The notes: generated from the letters alone by a model not told the origin. 7,007 bases of DNA from an uncultured Clostridia bacterium (GCA_944369635.1 CALVXL010000104.1:1-7007), one strand, 5' to 3'. Positions 1 to 6,458 are shown, numbered from the stretch's first letter. Made by a program: numbers and translations.

Positions 1-836
1 CCGATATCGGGCTTGGAAATCAAAAGCAACGGCGTTACGGGCCTTTTTTCGCGGTAACGCACATACATTTTTCGGTGCGTATCGCGCAAAAATTGCGCCG
101 ACGGCGCGTTGTGATCGTAATCGAATACCATGACGCTGCAATCGAGCGAAGCGAGATAATCGATCATCGCATCTTCCGCCCGCGCGTTGCCGCTGAACCC
201 CAGATTGATAAAATCGACGTTCCTATCCTTTGCGATGAGCGCCTGATAGGATGTATCGGGACGGGACGCACATCCCCCCTGCGTGATGGAAGAACCGTAA
301 TACACAATGGGCAAAACGGGCTTATATTTGTTGCCGCCGAGAACCTTTGCCCCGCCGTCAAAACCGAGCGTAAGGGAAGTTACTTCGTTGTAAAGCGGAA
401 AATACAATATGTATTCTTTCAATTTGCCGCAAAGTTTTGCCGAACGCTCGAAGCCTTGTTCGCTAGTCCAATCGGGCATAAGCGTTGCAACGAGTTTTTC
501 TCCGCGCGCCGTTTTTTCCAGAAGCGAAAAGCCGCTGCTGCCCGAAAGCGGCATATGCGGCATTTTTCCGAAAATGTTCCACGTCGCTTTCAGCGTGATT
601 TCGGAAGAATCGGTAAAAAAACGCACCCGTCCCCCTGCCGTACAGGCGTTCAGATGCGATACGCCGTCGTTTACCCGCGTTGCAATTTCCTGCGGCATGC
701 GAAGAAATTTTCCGATTTGCCCGTCGTAAAACACACCGTATAAACCGAACGGCGCTTCCGCCGCATTATAAAATTGTTTTGCGCCCGTTATCGCGCCTTG
801 CTGCGCAAAATTTTGATCTATTTCCTCAATCTTCAT
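1..836 (-). CDS. SGNH/GDSL-family hydrolase with N-terminal GxDLY-like domain, partial
   Basis: The reading frame is open from an ATG at 836 to the left edge (278 codons, no stop), so the C-terminus lies outside the window. The start is preceded by GGAGAAAAAT, a good ribosome site. Residues about 20-170 form a beta-rich region resembling the GxDLY domain that precedes GDSL-like lipase domains (motif APFGLYG near 28-34). The SGNH hydrolase core begins near 175: block I is GSSITQG (181-187, nucleophile probably Ser183), block II is NLGFSGNA (211-218) and block III is DYDHNAPS with Asn243. The catalytic Asp/His block would lie beyond the edge. There is no signal peptide, so it should act in the cytoplasm, probably as an esterase or deacetylase on sugar-like or acyl substrates. 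The substrate cannot be read from the sequence. It lies 77 nt downstream of the DUF1893 gene with no visible terminator or promoter between them, so it may be the last gene of that operon. Confidence 0.85.
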   Translation of the reverse strand, partial: MKIEEIDQNFAQQGAITGAKQFYNAAEAPFGLYGVFYDGQIGKFLRMPQEIATRVNDGVSHLNACTAGGRVRFFTDSSEITLKATWNIFGKMPHMPLSGSSGFSLLEKTARGEKLVATLMPDWTSEQGFERSAKLCGKLKEYILYFPLYNEVTSLTLGFDGGAKVLGGNKYKPVLPIVYYGSSITQGGCASRPDTSYQALIAKDRNVDFINLGFSGNARAEDAMIDYLASLDCSVMVFDYDHNAPSAQFLRDTHRKMYVRYREKRPVTPLLLISKPDI

Positions 837-913
837 ATTTTTCTCCGCAATGCGGCGCGGATAGTGCCTTTTTTCTCTTTACCCATGATCCCCGCCGCAA
901 AAACGCCCCGATT

Positions 914-1330
914 TTATATCGACCGCCGTTCTTTTTCGTCGAACCACGCCTTGATTTTTTCGCGCAGTTCTTCTCCGTTTTCCACGCCGCGGGAAAGGAC
1001 TTCCATGGGACACGGCCCGTCTCCCGCCCGGTTTACGATCTCTTTCGTCAAAGTGCCGTATGCATATGCTATGCCGCGATCTTCCAGAACCTTTTTACCG
1101 CCTTCGGAGAGCGTTGCGGCATACACTTCCGCCGCGCCGCCGTCCGCAAGGAGCAACGCCGCCGCCCTGCCGACGATCTTATCCGCCACCGCCGCGCCGC
1201 ATAATTGCTCTTTGGAAAGAGAACAGAGATCTTTTATCCCCTTCCCCTCGAAAACCAGCGTCGCTTTGCCCACCACGGCAAGCGTCTTGCCGCCATCGAG
1301 TAATTTTTTCGCCTTATCGATTGCGTTCAC
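914..1330 (-). CDS. DUF1893 family protein (deaminase-like fold)
   Basis: This 138-residue protein matches the DUF1893 family in length and motifs. A Thermotoga member of that family (TM1506) is known to have a cytidine-deaminase-like fold. Visible landmarks are the N-terminal strand TLAVVGKATLVFEGKGI (16-32), a central helix AVADKIVGRAAALLLADG (47-64) and a C-terminal motif GPCPMEVLSRG (105-115). The histidine/cysteine-A-E zinc site of true cytidine deaminases is absent from the central helix (ADKIVG instead), so classical zinc deamination is doubtful. I chose the GTG at 1330 as start. It gives the expected family length, and AAAGGCGG lies just upstream. Residues further upstream in the same frame read through the S-component gene and are not family-like. 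The gene overlaps the end of the S-component gene by 17 nt, which implies coupled translation. The family's biochemical function is unknown. Confidence 0.85.
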   Translation of the reverse strand: MNAIDKAKKLLDGGKTLAVVGKATLVFEGKGIKDLCSLSKEQLCGAAVADKIVGRAAALLLADGGAAEVYAATLSEGGKKVLEDRGIAYAYGTLTKEIVNRAGDGPCPMEVLSRGVENGEELREKIKAWFDEKERRSI

Positions 1331-1889
1331 GGCACACCGCCTTTGCCAATAAAACGACGATAACGGGAACGAATATTGCCTGCAATAACAATCCCGGCAA
1401 AGCCGTTTGCAAAACCGTCCACGCGTTCGCAGTCTGCACGGCGAAAATAGCCGCAACGATCCGAAGCGCGGTGCCTGAAGCCTTTCCCGCAAGTTCCGCC
1501 GTCCACACGGCGGGAAATGCCCAAAGCGGATTTTTACCGATCCGACGGGAAAACGCGCCCGATACCGCCCCGAACACCGCAAGTTCCGCGATCATAAAGG
1601 GCAGATTTCCCGCCGAAGGCATCGCTTGCCCCAGAATCGCGAGCGATATAAAATAACTTGCGACGGGCGACAATACCCCCGTTATCGCGCCCCAGGCGGC
1701 ACCGAGAAGGCACCCGCCTATCAAAACGGGTAAGTACATGGGAAGCCACTTTCCGCCGGCGGCAGCCCCGAATGCGGCGTGTAATGCGAGCGGCAGAAAC
1801 GCCGCAAGCAACATCACGCCCGCGCCGATTGCGCCTTTGACGGTGATTTTCACTTTTAACGAACAATTTTTCAATGCGTTTTCCAGCAT
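1314..1889 (-). CDS. ECF transporter S component (substrate-binding membrane subunit)
   Basis: This 191-residue, very hydrophobic protein has about five to six membrane segments (roughly 19-37, 52-82, 95-113, 123-150 and 160-184) and a basic N-terminus. The stretch around 48-75, with KWLPMYLPVLIGG followed by a Gly/Ala-rich helix, and NLPFMIAELAVFG (95-107) look like S components of energy-coupling-factor importers. These subunits bind one vitamin or other small molecule and are powered by a shared EcfA/EcfA'/EcfT module, which is not encoded here. The substrate is not deducible from the sequence. The ATG at 1889 has an ideal AGGAGG site that contains the stop codon of the upstream reductase gene, leaving only 8 nt between the genes. 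Its 3' end overlaps the DUF1893 gene. The arrangement suggests that the imported compound may be a substrate or ligand of the neighbouring proteins (inference). Confidence 0.8.
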   Translation of the reverse strand: MLENALKNCSLKVKITVKGAIGAGVMLLAAFLPLALHAAFGAAAGGKWLPMYLPVLIGGCLLGAAWGAITGVLSPVASYFISLAILGQAMPSAGNLPFMIAELAVFGAVSGAFSRRIGKNPLWAFPAVWTAELAGKASGTALRIVAAIFAVQTANAWTVLQTALPGLLLQAIFVPVIVVLLAKAVCRERNR

Positions 1890-1893
1890 ATGT

Positions 1894-1899
1894 CCTCCT
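1894..1899 (-). promoter_or_regulatory. Ribosome binding site of the S-component gene, overlapping the reductase stop
   Basis: The minus strand reads TAGGAGGACATATG. The TAG stop of the reductase and the AGGAGG site of the S component share bases, so ribosomes finishing the first gene stand on the start region of the second. This fixes the ATG at 1889 as the start. Confidence 0.85.
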
Positions 1900-3004
1900 A
1901 TTTACAGAACGCCGAAGCGACTTTTTTCATTTCTTTTATGATTTCGATATGTTGCGGACAATGGCGTTCGCAATTGCCGCAGGCAATGCAGTCGGCGGGA
2001 CTGCCGCCGTTTTCTTTGAGGTCGTTCAATCCGAAAGTCGGATAGAATTTCCGGTTAAACCGTTCGTACTCGTTATAGAGCGCAAAATAATCGGGTATGG
2101 GGATCTTTTTCGGACACCCGTCGGTGCAATAACGGCACCCCGTACAGGGAACCGTCACAAAATTTCTGATTTCCGCCAACGCTTTGAAAAGCGCGCCCTT
2201 CTCCTCTTCGCTCAACGGTCGGAAATCTTTCATATAGGAGATGTTGTCTTCCATCTGTTTCATATCGGACATTCCCGAAAGCACCGTCATCACGTTTTCC
2301 AGCCCTGCGGCAAAACGGATCGCCCAGGACGCAACGCTCATCTGCGGCAAAAGCGCTTTCAGTATTTTTTCGGCTTTTTCGGGAAGGTTTGCCAGCATGC
2401 CGCCCTTGACGGGCTCCATGACAACAACTTTTTTGCCGTGCTTTACGCAGGTTTCGTAGCATTTGCGCGACTGAACGCGTTCGTCTTCCCAATCGAGATA
2501 ATTGATCTGCAGTTGTACGAAATCGACGTCTTTTCGCTCCGAAAGAATTTTTTCCAGCACGTCGGCGGTATCGTGAAAGGAAAAGCCGAGATTTTTGATG
2601 AGTCCGCGCGCCTTCTGTTTTTCGGCAAATTCAAAGCATTCGTATTCCGTGGCGGCGGCGTAGTTTTTTTCGTCCAGCGAATGAATCAGGTAATAATCGA
2701 AATATCCCGCGCCCGTGCGTTCGAGCTGTTCGGAAAAAATACGGGCGTTATCTTCTTTCGACTTCATCATAAACGAAGGCATTTTATCGGCAAGAAGATA
2801 TTCTTCCCGCTTATGCCGCGTTGCCACCGCGCTTTTGAATACCCGCTCGCTTTCCCCGCCGTGATACATGTACGCCGTATCGAAATAGGTAAATCCGTTT
2901 TCCAGAAATTTATCCGCCATACGGCAGACTTCCCCGATATTCACGTCTTTCTGATCTTCCGACAAAAGCGGAAGCCGCATCGTGCCGAATCCGAGTTTTT
3001 TCAT
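1898..3004 (-). CDS. Aldo/keto reductase with C-terminal two-cluster 4Fe-4S domain
   Basis: The 368-residue protein begins MKKLGFGTMRLP, the typical first strand of the aldo/keto reductase barrel. The catalytic tetrad is visible as Asp42 and Tyr47 (FDTAYMYHGG), Lys74 (LADKMP) and His108 (YYLIHSLD). The last 100 or so residues carry two CxxCxxCxxxCP motifs (CTGCRYCTDGCP and CIACGNCERHCP), each expected to provide one 4Fe-4S cluster. This barrel-plus-ferredoxin layout is common in anaerobes and suggests NAD(P)H-linked or ferredoxin-linked reduction of a carbonyl in the cytoplasm; the substrate is unknown. An upstream in-frame ATG at 3043 would add 13 non-homologous residues, but AGGAGG at 3014-3009 clearly marks 3004 as the start. 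It is the first gene of the operon with the S component and DUF1893. Confidence 0.92.
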   Translation of the reverse strand: MKKLGFGTMRLPLLSEDQKDVNIGEVCRMADKFLENGFTYFDTAYMYHGGESERVFKSAVATRHKREEYLLADKMPSFMMKSKEDNARIFSEQLERTGAGYFDYYLIHSLDEKNYAAATEYECFEFAEKQKARGLIKNLGFSFHDTADVLEKILSERKDVDFVQLQINYLDWEDERVQSRKCYETCVKHGKKVVVMEPVKGGMLANLPEKAEKILKALLPQMSVASWAIRFAAGLENVMTVLSGMSDMKQMEDNISYMKDFRPLSEEEKGALFKALAEIRNFVTVPCTGCRYCTDGCPKKIPIPDYFALYNEYERFNRKFYPTFGLNDLKENGGSPADCIACGNCERHCPQHIEIIKEMKKVASAFCK

Positions 3005-3008
3005 TTTG

Positions 3009-3014
3009 CCTCCT
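3009..3014 (-). promoter_or_regulatory. Ribosome binding site deciding the reductase start
   Basis: The minus strand reads AGGAGGCAAAATG. This perfect Shine-Dalgarno sequence sits 4 nt before the ATG at 3004. The spacing is short but the match is complete, and it excludes the longer start at 3043, which would lie only a few bases downstream of the promoter -10 box. Confidence 0.8.
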
Positions 3015-3056
3015 CTTTCGCAATGCGCGTTTTTTCCGCGCAAAGGTTATGTTTTT

Positions 3057-3085
3057 ATTTTACCATCGGCGAAGCCGTTCGTCAA
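3057..3085 (-). promoter_or_regulatory. Sigma-70-type promoter of the reductase / S component / DUF1893 operon
   Basis: On the minus strand, TTGACG (3085-3080) is followed after exactly 17 nt by TAAAAT (3062-3057). Both boxes are one base from consensus. Transcription should begin near 3050, giving a leader of about 45 nt. The spacer holds the inverted repeat CGGCTTCGCCG (3077-3067), a possible small operator. The leader holds a 6-bp hairpin, TGCGCG with CGCGCA (3042-3037 and 3029-3024). Confidence 0.8.
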
Positions 3086-3124
3086 TGTTTTTTTCGTTGC
3101 GACGCGGGAAATTGCTTTCCGCGC

Positions 3125-3153
3125 TTGCGCTTTTTTTCTTTTTGTGATACACT
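3125..3153 (+). promoter_or_regulatory. Sigma-70-type promoter of the YitT-family gene
   Basis: TTGCGC (3125-3130), a 17-nt T-rich spacer and TACACT (3148-3153) preceded by TGA (extended -10). The start point would be near 3160, leaving a short leader of about 25 nt before the GTG at 3185. It is divergent from the reductase operon promoter, with 39 nt between the two -35 boxes. Confidence 0.55.
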
Positions 3154-3184
3154 GTTGCCGAATGTCATCTCGGAGATTATATTC

Positions 3185-4057
3185 GTGAAAGCCATCAATA
3201 AAGAAACACTTAAAAAAGAACTGATCCGCTATACCGTTATGGTGATAGCATGCGCCGTTTTTGCCTTCGGCGTGGACGTATTTCTCGCGGCAAACAACAT
3301 CGTTTCGGGCGGGACGTCGGGCCTTGCCACCCTGATTTATCTGTTGACCGATTTCAATATCGGTATCTGTTCCATTCTGCTCAACATCCCCATTCTTCTG
3401 CTCGGTCTGAAGCAGATGGGCTGGCGGTTTATCGTGCGCTGTCTGATCACCGTCGTGGTGCTGGGCGTCGCGCTCGATCTGTGCAAAATGATCCGCCCGC
3501 TGACCGACAACCGCATTCTCGCTTCCGTTTACGGAGGAATTTTACAGGGAATCGGCGTCGGTTTGTTCATCAAGTTCAAAGTTTCGAGCGGAGGCACGGA
3601 ACTTTTAGGCAGAGTCATTCAGCACTTTGTCAAATTTCTGAATATTCCCACCTGCATCGCGATTTTGGATACGATCATCGTCGTTTCCGGCAGCATTGCC
3701 CTCCGCGACGCCGAAAACCTTTTCTATGCGCTGATGGTCATCTTCGTAAGCGCCAAGATCAGCGACCTTGTAGTCGTAGGCGTAAACAAATCGAAGCTGT
3801 GCTATATCATCACGGAAAAAGGCGACGTGATTTCCGATTTTCTGATCAAGGCGTCCCGCCGCGGCATTACCATGCTGGAAGGGAAAGGCATGTACACCAA
3901 AAACGAAAAACAGATTCTGATGACCTGCGTAAAGCCCGCGCAAATCGAGTTTTTGAGGAGTACCGTGAAACAATTCGATCCCAACGCATTCTTTATCGTA
4001 AGCGACGCGGTGGATGTCTTCGGAAAGGGCTTCGGTCCGCTGGACGACAAATACTGA
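3185..4057 (+). CDS. YitT family membrane protein (DUF161-type membrane domain plus DUF2179)
   Basis: This 290-residue protein has the full layout of the YitT family: a membrane domain of about 195 residues followed by a soluble C-terminal DUF2179 domain (about 205-282, with TMLEGKGMYTKNEKQILMTC as its core). The membrane part looks internally duplicated. NNIVSGGTSGLA (37-48) and FKVSSGGTELLG (131-142) occupy equivalent places in the two halves, each after a membrane helix. Family members are inner-membrane proteins of unestablished transport or regulatory function. I chose the GTG at 3185 as start because GGAG (3172-3175) lies 9 nt upstream and no in-frame ATG is near. The reading frame stays open for 437 more codons upstream, but that part runs antisense to the reductase gene and is not coding. 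Two strong hairpins follow the stop. Confidence 0.92.
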   Translation: MKAINKETLKKELIRYTVMVIACAVFAFGVDVFLAANNIVSGGTSGLATLIYLLTDFNIGICSILLNIPILLLGLKQMGWRFIVRCLITVVVLGVALDLCKMIRPLTDNRILASVYGGILQGIGVGLFIKFKVSSGGTELLGRVIQHFVKFLNIPTCIAILDTIIVVSGSIALRDAENLFYALMVIFVSAKISDLVVVGVNKSKLCYIITEKGDVISDFLIKASRRGITMLEGKGMYTKNEKQILMTCVKPAQIEFLRSTVKQFDPNAFFIVSDAVDVFGKGFGPLDDKY

Positions 4058-4089
4058 CGTTTCGTTTACGTATTTAACGCGAAAAGCGC

Positions 4090-4130
4090 CTCAGCCGCCC
4101 CGCCGAACGGCGGGGCGGCTGAGATATTTT
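4090..4130 (+). terminator. Terminator of the YitT-family gene
   Basis: A perfect, very GC-rich stem runs 4090-4105 against 4108-4123 (CTCAGCCGCCCCGCCG and its complement), which in practice leaves a GAAC tetraloop. It is followed by ATATTTTTTCC. The stem lies about 30 nt after the YitT stop codon. Confidence 0.9.
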
Positions 4131-4135
4131 TTCCG

Positions 4136-4177
4136 TAAAAGGAGGCGGCGCAGAAAAATCTGCGCCGCCTCCTTTTA
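4136..4177. terminator. Bidirectional terminator between the convergent YitT and nitroreductase genes
   Basis: A perfect 19-bp stem (4136-4154 with 4159-4177) and an AAAA loop. The base of the stem is AAAA on the left and TTTT on the right, so it ends in a U-run on either strand. It lies 25 nt beyond the nitroreductase stop and is its most likely terminator. It also backs up the YitT terminator. Confidence 0.85.
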
Positions 4178-4202
4178 ACGGTTTACACCGCAAAAATCGC
4201 AA

Positions 4203-4739
4203 TTATCTGTACGTTACCAATTTATCGAGATCTTTCCTCTTCTTTTCACGGATCTTGTCGTCCGCCGCAGCGTAGCCCACCGCAAACACCAGCCGCACGC
4301 GCTTTTTTTCATCGATCTGAAGAATTTCCTTCAGTTTCTTTTCGTCGAACCAGCCGATCATGCAGGTGGAAAGCCCCTGTTCGGTTGCCGCAAGCACGAT
4401 ATGCGCGCTGACGATTCCCATGTCGATGGAAGCATAATCCTGATCTTTCAGTCTGCCGCCCGTCTTTGCCAAAAGCCCCGCGTTCTCCTCCACCATTACG
4501 ATAAAAGCGCGCGCGGCGGAACAGTGTTTGTTCATGCCCATGCTTTGCGTGCAGCGCGCAACTTCCTTGACGAGTTCGTCGTCCGTCACGACGATAAACG
4601 AATACGGCTGAGAGTTGCATGCCGAAGGCGCAAGCCTCGCGAGCTCCATAATGTTTTCCAGTTTTTCCTTTTCCACCTTTCTTTCCGCATCGAAATTACG
4701 GCAGCTTTGCCGCAAACAAAATAATTCTTTCAGTTGCAT
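4203..4739 (-). CDS. Nitroreductase family protein (FMN-dependent)
   Basis: This 178-residue protein has the usual length of compact nitroreductases. The N-terminal phosphate-binding motif is RQSCRNF (10-16), and APSACNSQPYSFIVV (37-51) is the characteristic flavin-site segment of this family. The GIVSAHIVLAATEQGLSTCMIGWF region and the C-terminal strand RLVFAVGYA complete the fold. Members are usually cytoplasmic FMN homodimers that use NAD(P)H to reduce quinones, nitro compounds or other electron acceptors; the natural substrate here is unknown. The ATG at 4739 has AGGAGG 8 nt upstream. It has its own promoter (4760-4788) within the 58-nt gap after the SpoIVFB gene, and no terminator is visible in that gap, so read-through from the sporulation operon is possible. 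A bidirectional hairpin follows it. Confidence 0.92.
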   Translation of the reverse strand: MQLKELFCLRQSCRNFDAERKVEKEKLENIMELARLAPSACNSQPYSFIVVTDDELVKEVARCTQSMGMNKHCSAARAFIVMVEENAGLLAKTGGRLKDQDYASIDMGIVSAHIVLAATEQGLSTCMIGWFDEKKLKEILQIDEKKRVRLVFAVGYAAADDKIREKKRKDLDKLVTYR

Positions 4740-4759
4740 AGTCCATTCCTCCTGTTTTT

Positions 4760-4788
4760 ATTTTACACGAAACGGAAAGTTTTGACAA
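4760..4788 (-). promoter_or_regulatory. Sigma-70-type promoter of the nitroreductase gene
   Basis: On the minus strand, TTGTCA (4788-4783), a 17-nt spacer and TAAAAT (4765-4760). Both boxes are one base from consensus. The -35 box begins only about 10 nt after the SpoIVFB stop codon. Confidence 0.8.
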
Positions 4789-4797
4789 CTGCTTTTT

Positions 4798-5634
4798 TCA
4801 AATCACGTCGGAAAGTTTTTCATAAATGCCGTGTTCTTGGCAAATGCGCGTAATGTCGCTTTGTTTCAACGTCTTCACCTCTTTTCCGTCGCGGTAAAGA
4901 ACGACCTCGTTCACCGCATCGCAATCGATCACGTTAATGAGCTTTTTCACGTCCGCGTCGGCGGAAAGCGCCTGCTTTTTATAAGGCATACCCCGCTTAA
5001 GCGCGGCGGCATTCATCGACGTATACATTCTGACATAGGCGTTCTCCTTTTTCTTCGAGAGCGCGCCGAATAGCACGAATGCCGCGAAAAACGCCAAAGA
5101 TATATTTGGCTTAAAAAACAGCGAAACGATGAACAGCGCCGCAAGCCCCGCTCCGAACGCCACGGAAACGATCTTGCACGCTTTCAGTGCTTTATCCCGT
5201 TTGAATTTTTTCGAAAGCAGCGCAAGAAGCACCCGCCCGCCGTCCAGGGGAAATACCGGCAACGCATTGATTGCAGCAATGGCGAAACAAGCGAATGCCG
5301 CCGTATCGGTAAAGGCGTAGATATCGGGAAATATCCACCAGAACGCCACGAAAAATATACCGATCAAAACATTGGTCACCGGCCCGGCAAGGGCGATTCT
5401 GATCTCGTCTGCGGGCTTTAAAGAGGCATCTTCTCCGGAGATAACCGCGCCGTATGGCATCAAAGTGATTCTGTCCAGACGATAACCGAGTTTTTCCGCC
5501 GAAAACGAATGCCCTAACTCATGGAGCAGGGCAACCGTCGTGTAGATGATAAACATGAATATCCTGCCCGTCAGCGCGTAATATACGCCGAAGAGCCAGA
5601 ACAGCGGATGTATACGTAATTTCAAACTTCCCAT
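4798..5634 (-). CDS. spoIVFB: SpoIVFB-like site-2 (M50) intramembrane metalloprotease
   Basis: This 278-residue protein is about the size of Bacillus SpoIVFB (about 288) and has the same order of parts. It starts with an LRIHPLFWLF segment, then the zinc motif HELGH (38-42) in the first long membrane region, then AGPVTN (83-88), then NALPVFPLDGGR (123-134) with the third zinc ligand Asp131. Two more membrane segments (about 150-192) lead to a cytoplasmic C-terminal region of about 60 residues that resembles the CBS-like tail of SpoIVFB. In Bacillus this protease sits in the outer forespore membrane and removes the pro-sequence of sigma-K. Whether this organism has a pro-sigma-K cannot be seen here. 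The ATG at 5634 overlaps the end of the SpoIVFA-like gene by 13 nt and has only a weak Shine-Dalgarno sequence, so translation is probably coupled. A general site-2 protease is the alternative, but the gene pairing favours SpoIVFB. Confidence 0.85.
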   Translation of the reverse strand: MGSLKLRIHPLFWLFGVYYALTGRIFMFIIYTTVALLHELGHSFSAEKLGYRLDRITLMPYGAVISGEDASLKPADEIRIALAGPVTNVLIGIFFVAFWWIFPDIYAFTDTAAFACFAIAAINALPVFPLDGGRVLLALLSKKFKRDKALKACKIVSVAFGAGLAALFIVSLFFKPNISLAFFAAFVLFGALSKKKENAYVRMYTSMNAAALKRGMPYKKQALSADADVKKLINVIDCDAVNEVVLYRDGKEVKTLKQSDITRICQEHGIYEKLSDVI

Positions 5635-6398
5635 ACGACCGTATCGGTTTCGTTATCTACGGTATAAGAAGTGATCAGCTGTCCGTCCTCCCCGTAGAAG
5701 CAGAGCTCCACATTCTCTCCGAGGCTGTAGCCCAAGGGAATGTTGCCGTATACGGTCGAACCGAGTTCCTGATAAGCATAGTCAACGCCTTTAATGACCG
5801 TTTTGAACTTTTCGGAATGCGTGATCTCGAATACATATTTTCCGTCCTCACCCTGCGTAAGCGCGGTGATTGTACCGTCGCACGGCGAATATACGCTGCC
5901 CTTTACGGCAAAACTCATAACGCCGTCGGCAACCGTGACGTCGCCATCGGTGGGAAGCGCGGGCGTAAAGCTGTTATATGCGCGGTCGTCCGTCTGCTCG
6001 GCCTGCGGCGCAAAGATGGAATTGAAGAATACCGCTATGCCGCTTTGCTCCATAAAGAGATTGGAAAACACGATCACGCCGAGAAGCAGAACCACTACTG
6101 CCAGCTGCACGCCGATGACGGAAACTTTGAATTTCCGTTTGGGTTTACTCTGTAAATCGGTTTCTTCCGCCTGTTCCGATTCCGCCCGGACAACTTCTTC
6201 CGCCGCAACAGATTCTTCTGCGGGCGTCGCCGCTTGTTCTTCGAATTCGCGGTTCGCTTTTTCTATTGCAAGTTCCTTCACGTTTTCCTTCGGCGCGTCT
6301 TTCTTTTTTCTCTTGCGCTTTGTAGGCGGCGTGTAAGTTATGTTGCACGTGTTTACGGGAATTTCCAGCATTTCGGAATAAATGTTTTCTTCGTTCAT
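5622..6398 (-). CDS. spoIVFA: SpoIVFA-like membrane protein with degenerate M23/LytM domain
   Basis: This 258-residue protein has a cytoplasmic, charged N-terminal part with a basic patch (KRKRKKK, 27-33) and an acidic stretch (52-81). One membrane segment follows (about 92-116), then an extracytoplasmic C-terminal domain (about 165-245). That domain follows the peptidase M23 pattern: GSVYSPCDGTITAL (167-180), an ITHSEKFKT strand (192-200) and the GNIPLGY turn (218-224). The HxH metal site of active M23 enzymes is missing (only His194 is in place), as expected for a non-catalytic SpoIVFA, which in Bacillus anchors and modulates SpoIVFB and is cut by a forespore-derived protease. The identification rests on this architecture and on the 13-nt overlap with the SpoIVFB-like gene. 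The ATG at 6398 is preceded by AAGGAGAG. A sigma-E-like promoter lies about 30-60 nt upstream. Confidence 0.75.
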   Translation of the reverse strand: MNEENIYSEMLEIPVNTCNITYTPPTKRKRKKKDAPKENVKELAIEKANREFEEQAATPAEESVAAEEVVRAESEQAEETDLQSKPKRKFKVSVIGVQLAVVVLLLGVIVFSNLFMEQSGIAVFFNSIFAPQAEQTDDRAYNSFTPALPTDGDVTVADGVMSFAVKGSVYSPCDGTITALTQGEDGKYVFEITHSEKFKTVIKGVDYAYQELGSTVYGNIPLGYSLGENVELCFYGEDGQLITSYTVDNETDTVVWEV

Positions 6399-6429
6399 TT
6401 TTTCTCTCCTTGTCCTTTCGCTATATTAA

Positions 6430-6458
6430 ACTTTATGCGCTTTATGTGCGGCATATGC
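6430..6458 (-). promoter_or_regulatory. Sigma-E-like promoter of the spoIVFA-spoIVFB operon
   Basis: On the minus strand, GCATATG (6458-6452) is followed after 14 nt by CATAAAGT (6437-6430). The Bacillus sigma-E pattern is roughly KMATATT, 14-15 nt, CATACAHT, so the match is 6 of 7 and 6 of 8 with correct spacing. The spoIVF operon of Bacillus is known to be sigma-E dependent, which supports the call. A perfect 10-bp palindrome (GGCATATGCC, 6450-6459) covers the -35 element. Confidence 0.5.

Noticed and set aside
75..743. A 222-codon plus-strand frame over the left end
   Set aside because: It is antisense to the SGNH hydrolase, whose minus-strand frame contains clear GSSITQG, NLGFSGNA and DHN motifs.
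1331..1582. An N-terminal extension of the DUF1893 protein starting at 1582
   Set aside because: The extra 84 residues lie in a second frame of the S-component gene, are Arg/Cys-rich and not protein-like, and would exceed the family length. The GTG at 1330 gives the expected size.
1874..3184. A 437-codon open frame on the plus strand continuous with the YitT-family gene
   Set aside because: It is antisense to the well-supported aldo/keto reductase and its translation has no family resemblance. It is rich in Phe and His as expected of a mirrored frame. The YitT family starts at the GTG at 3185 with a proper ribosome site.
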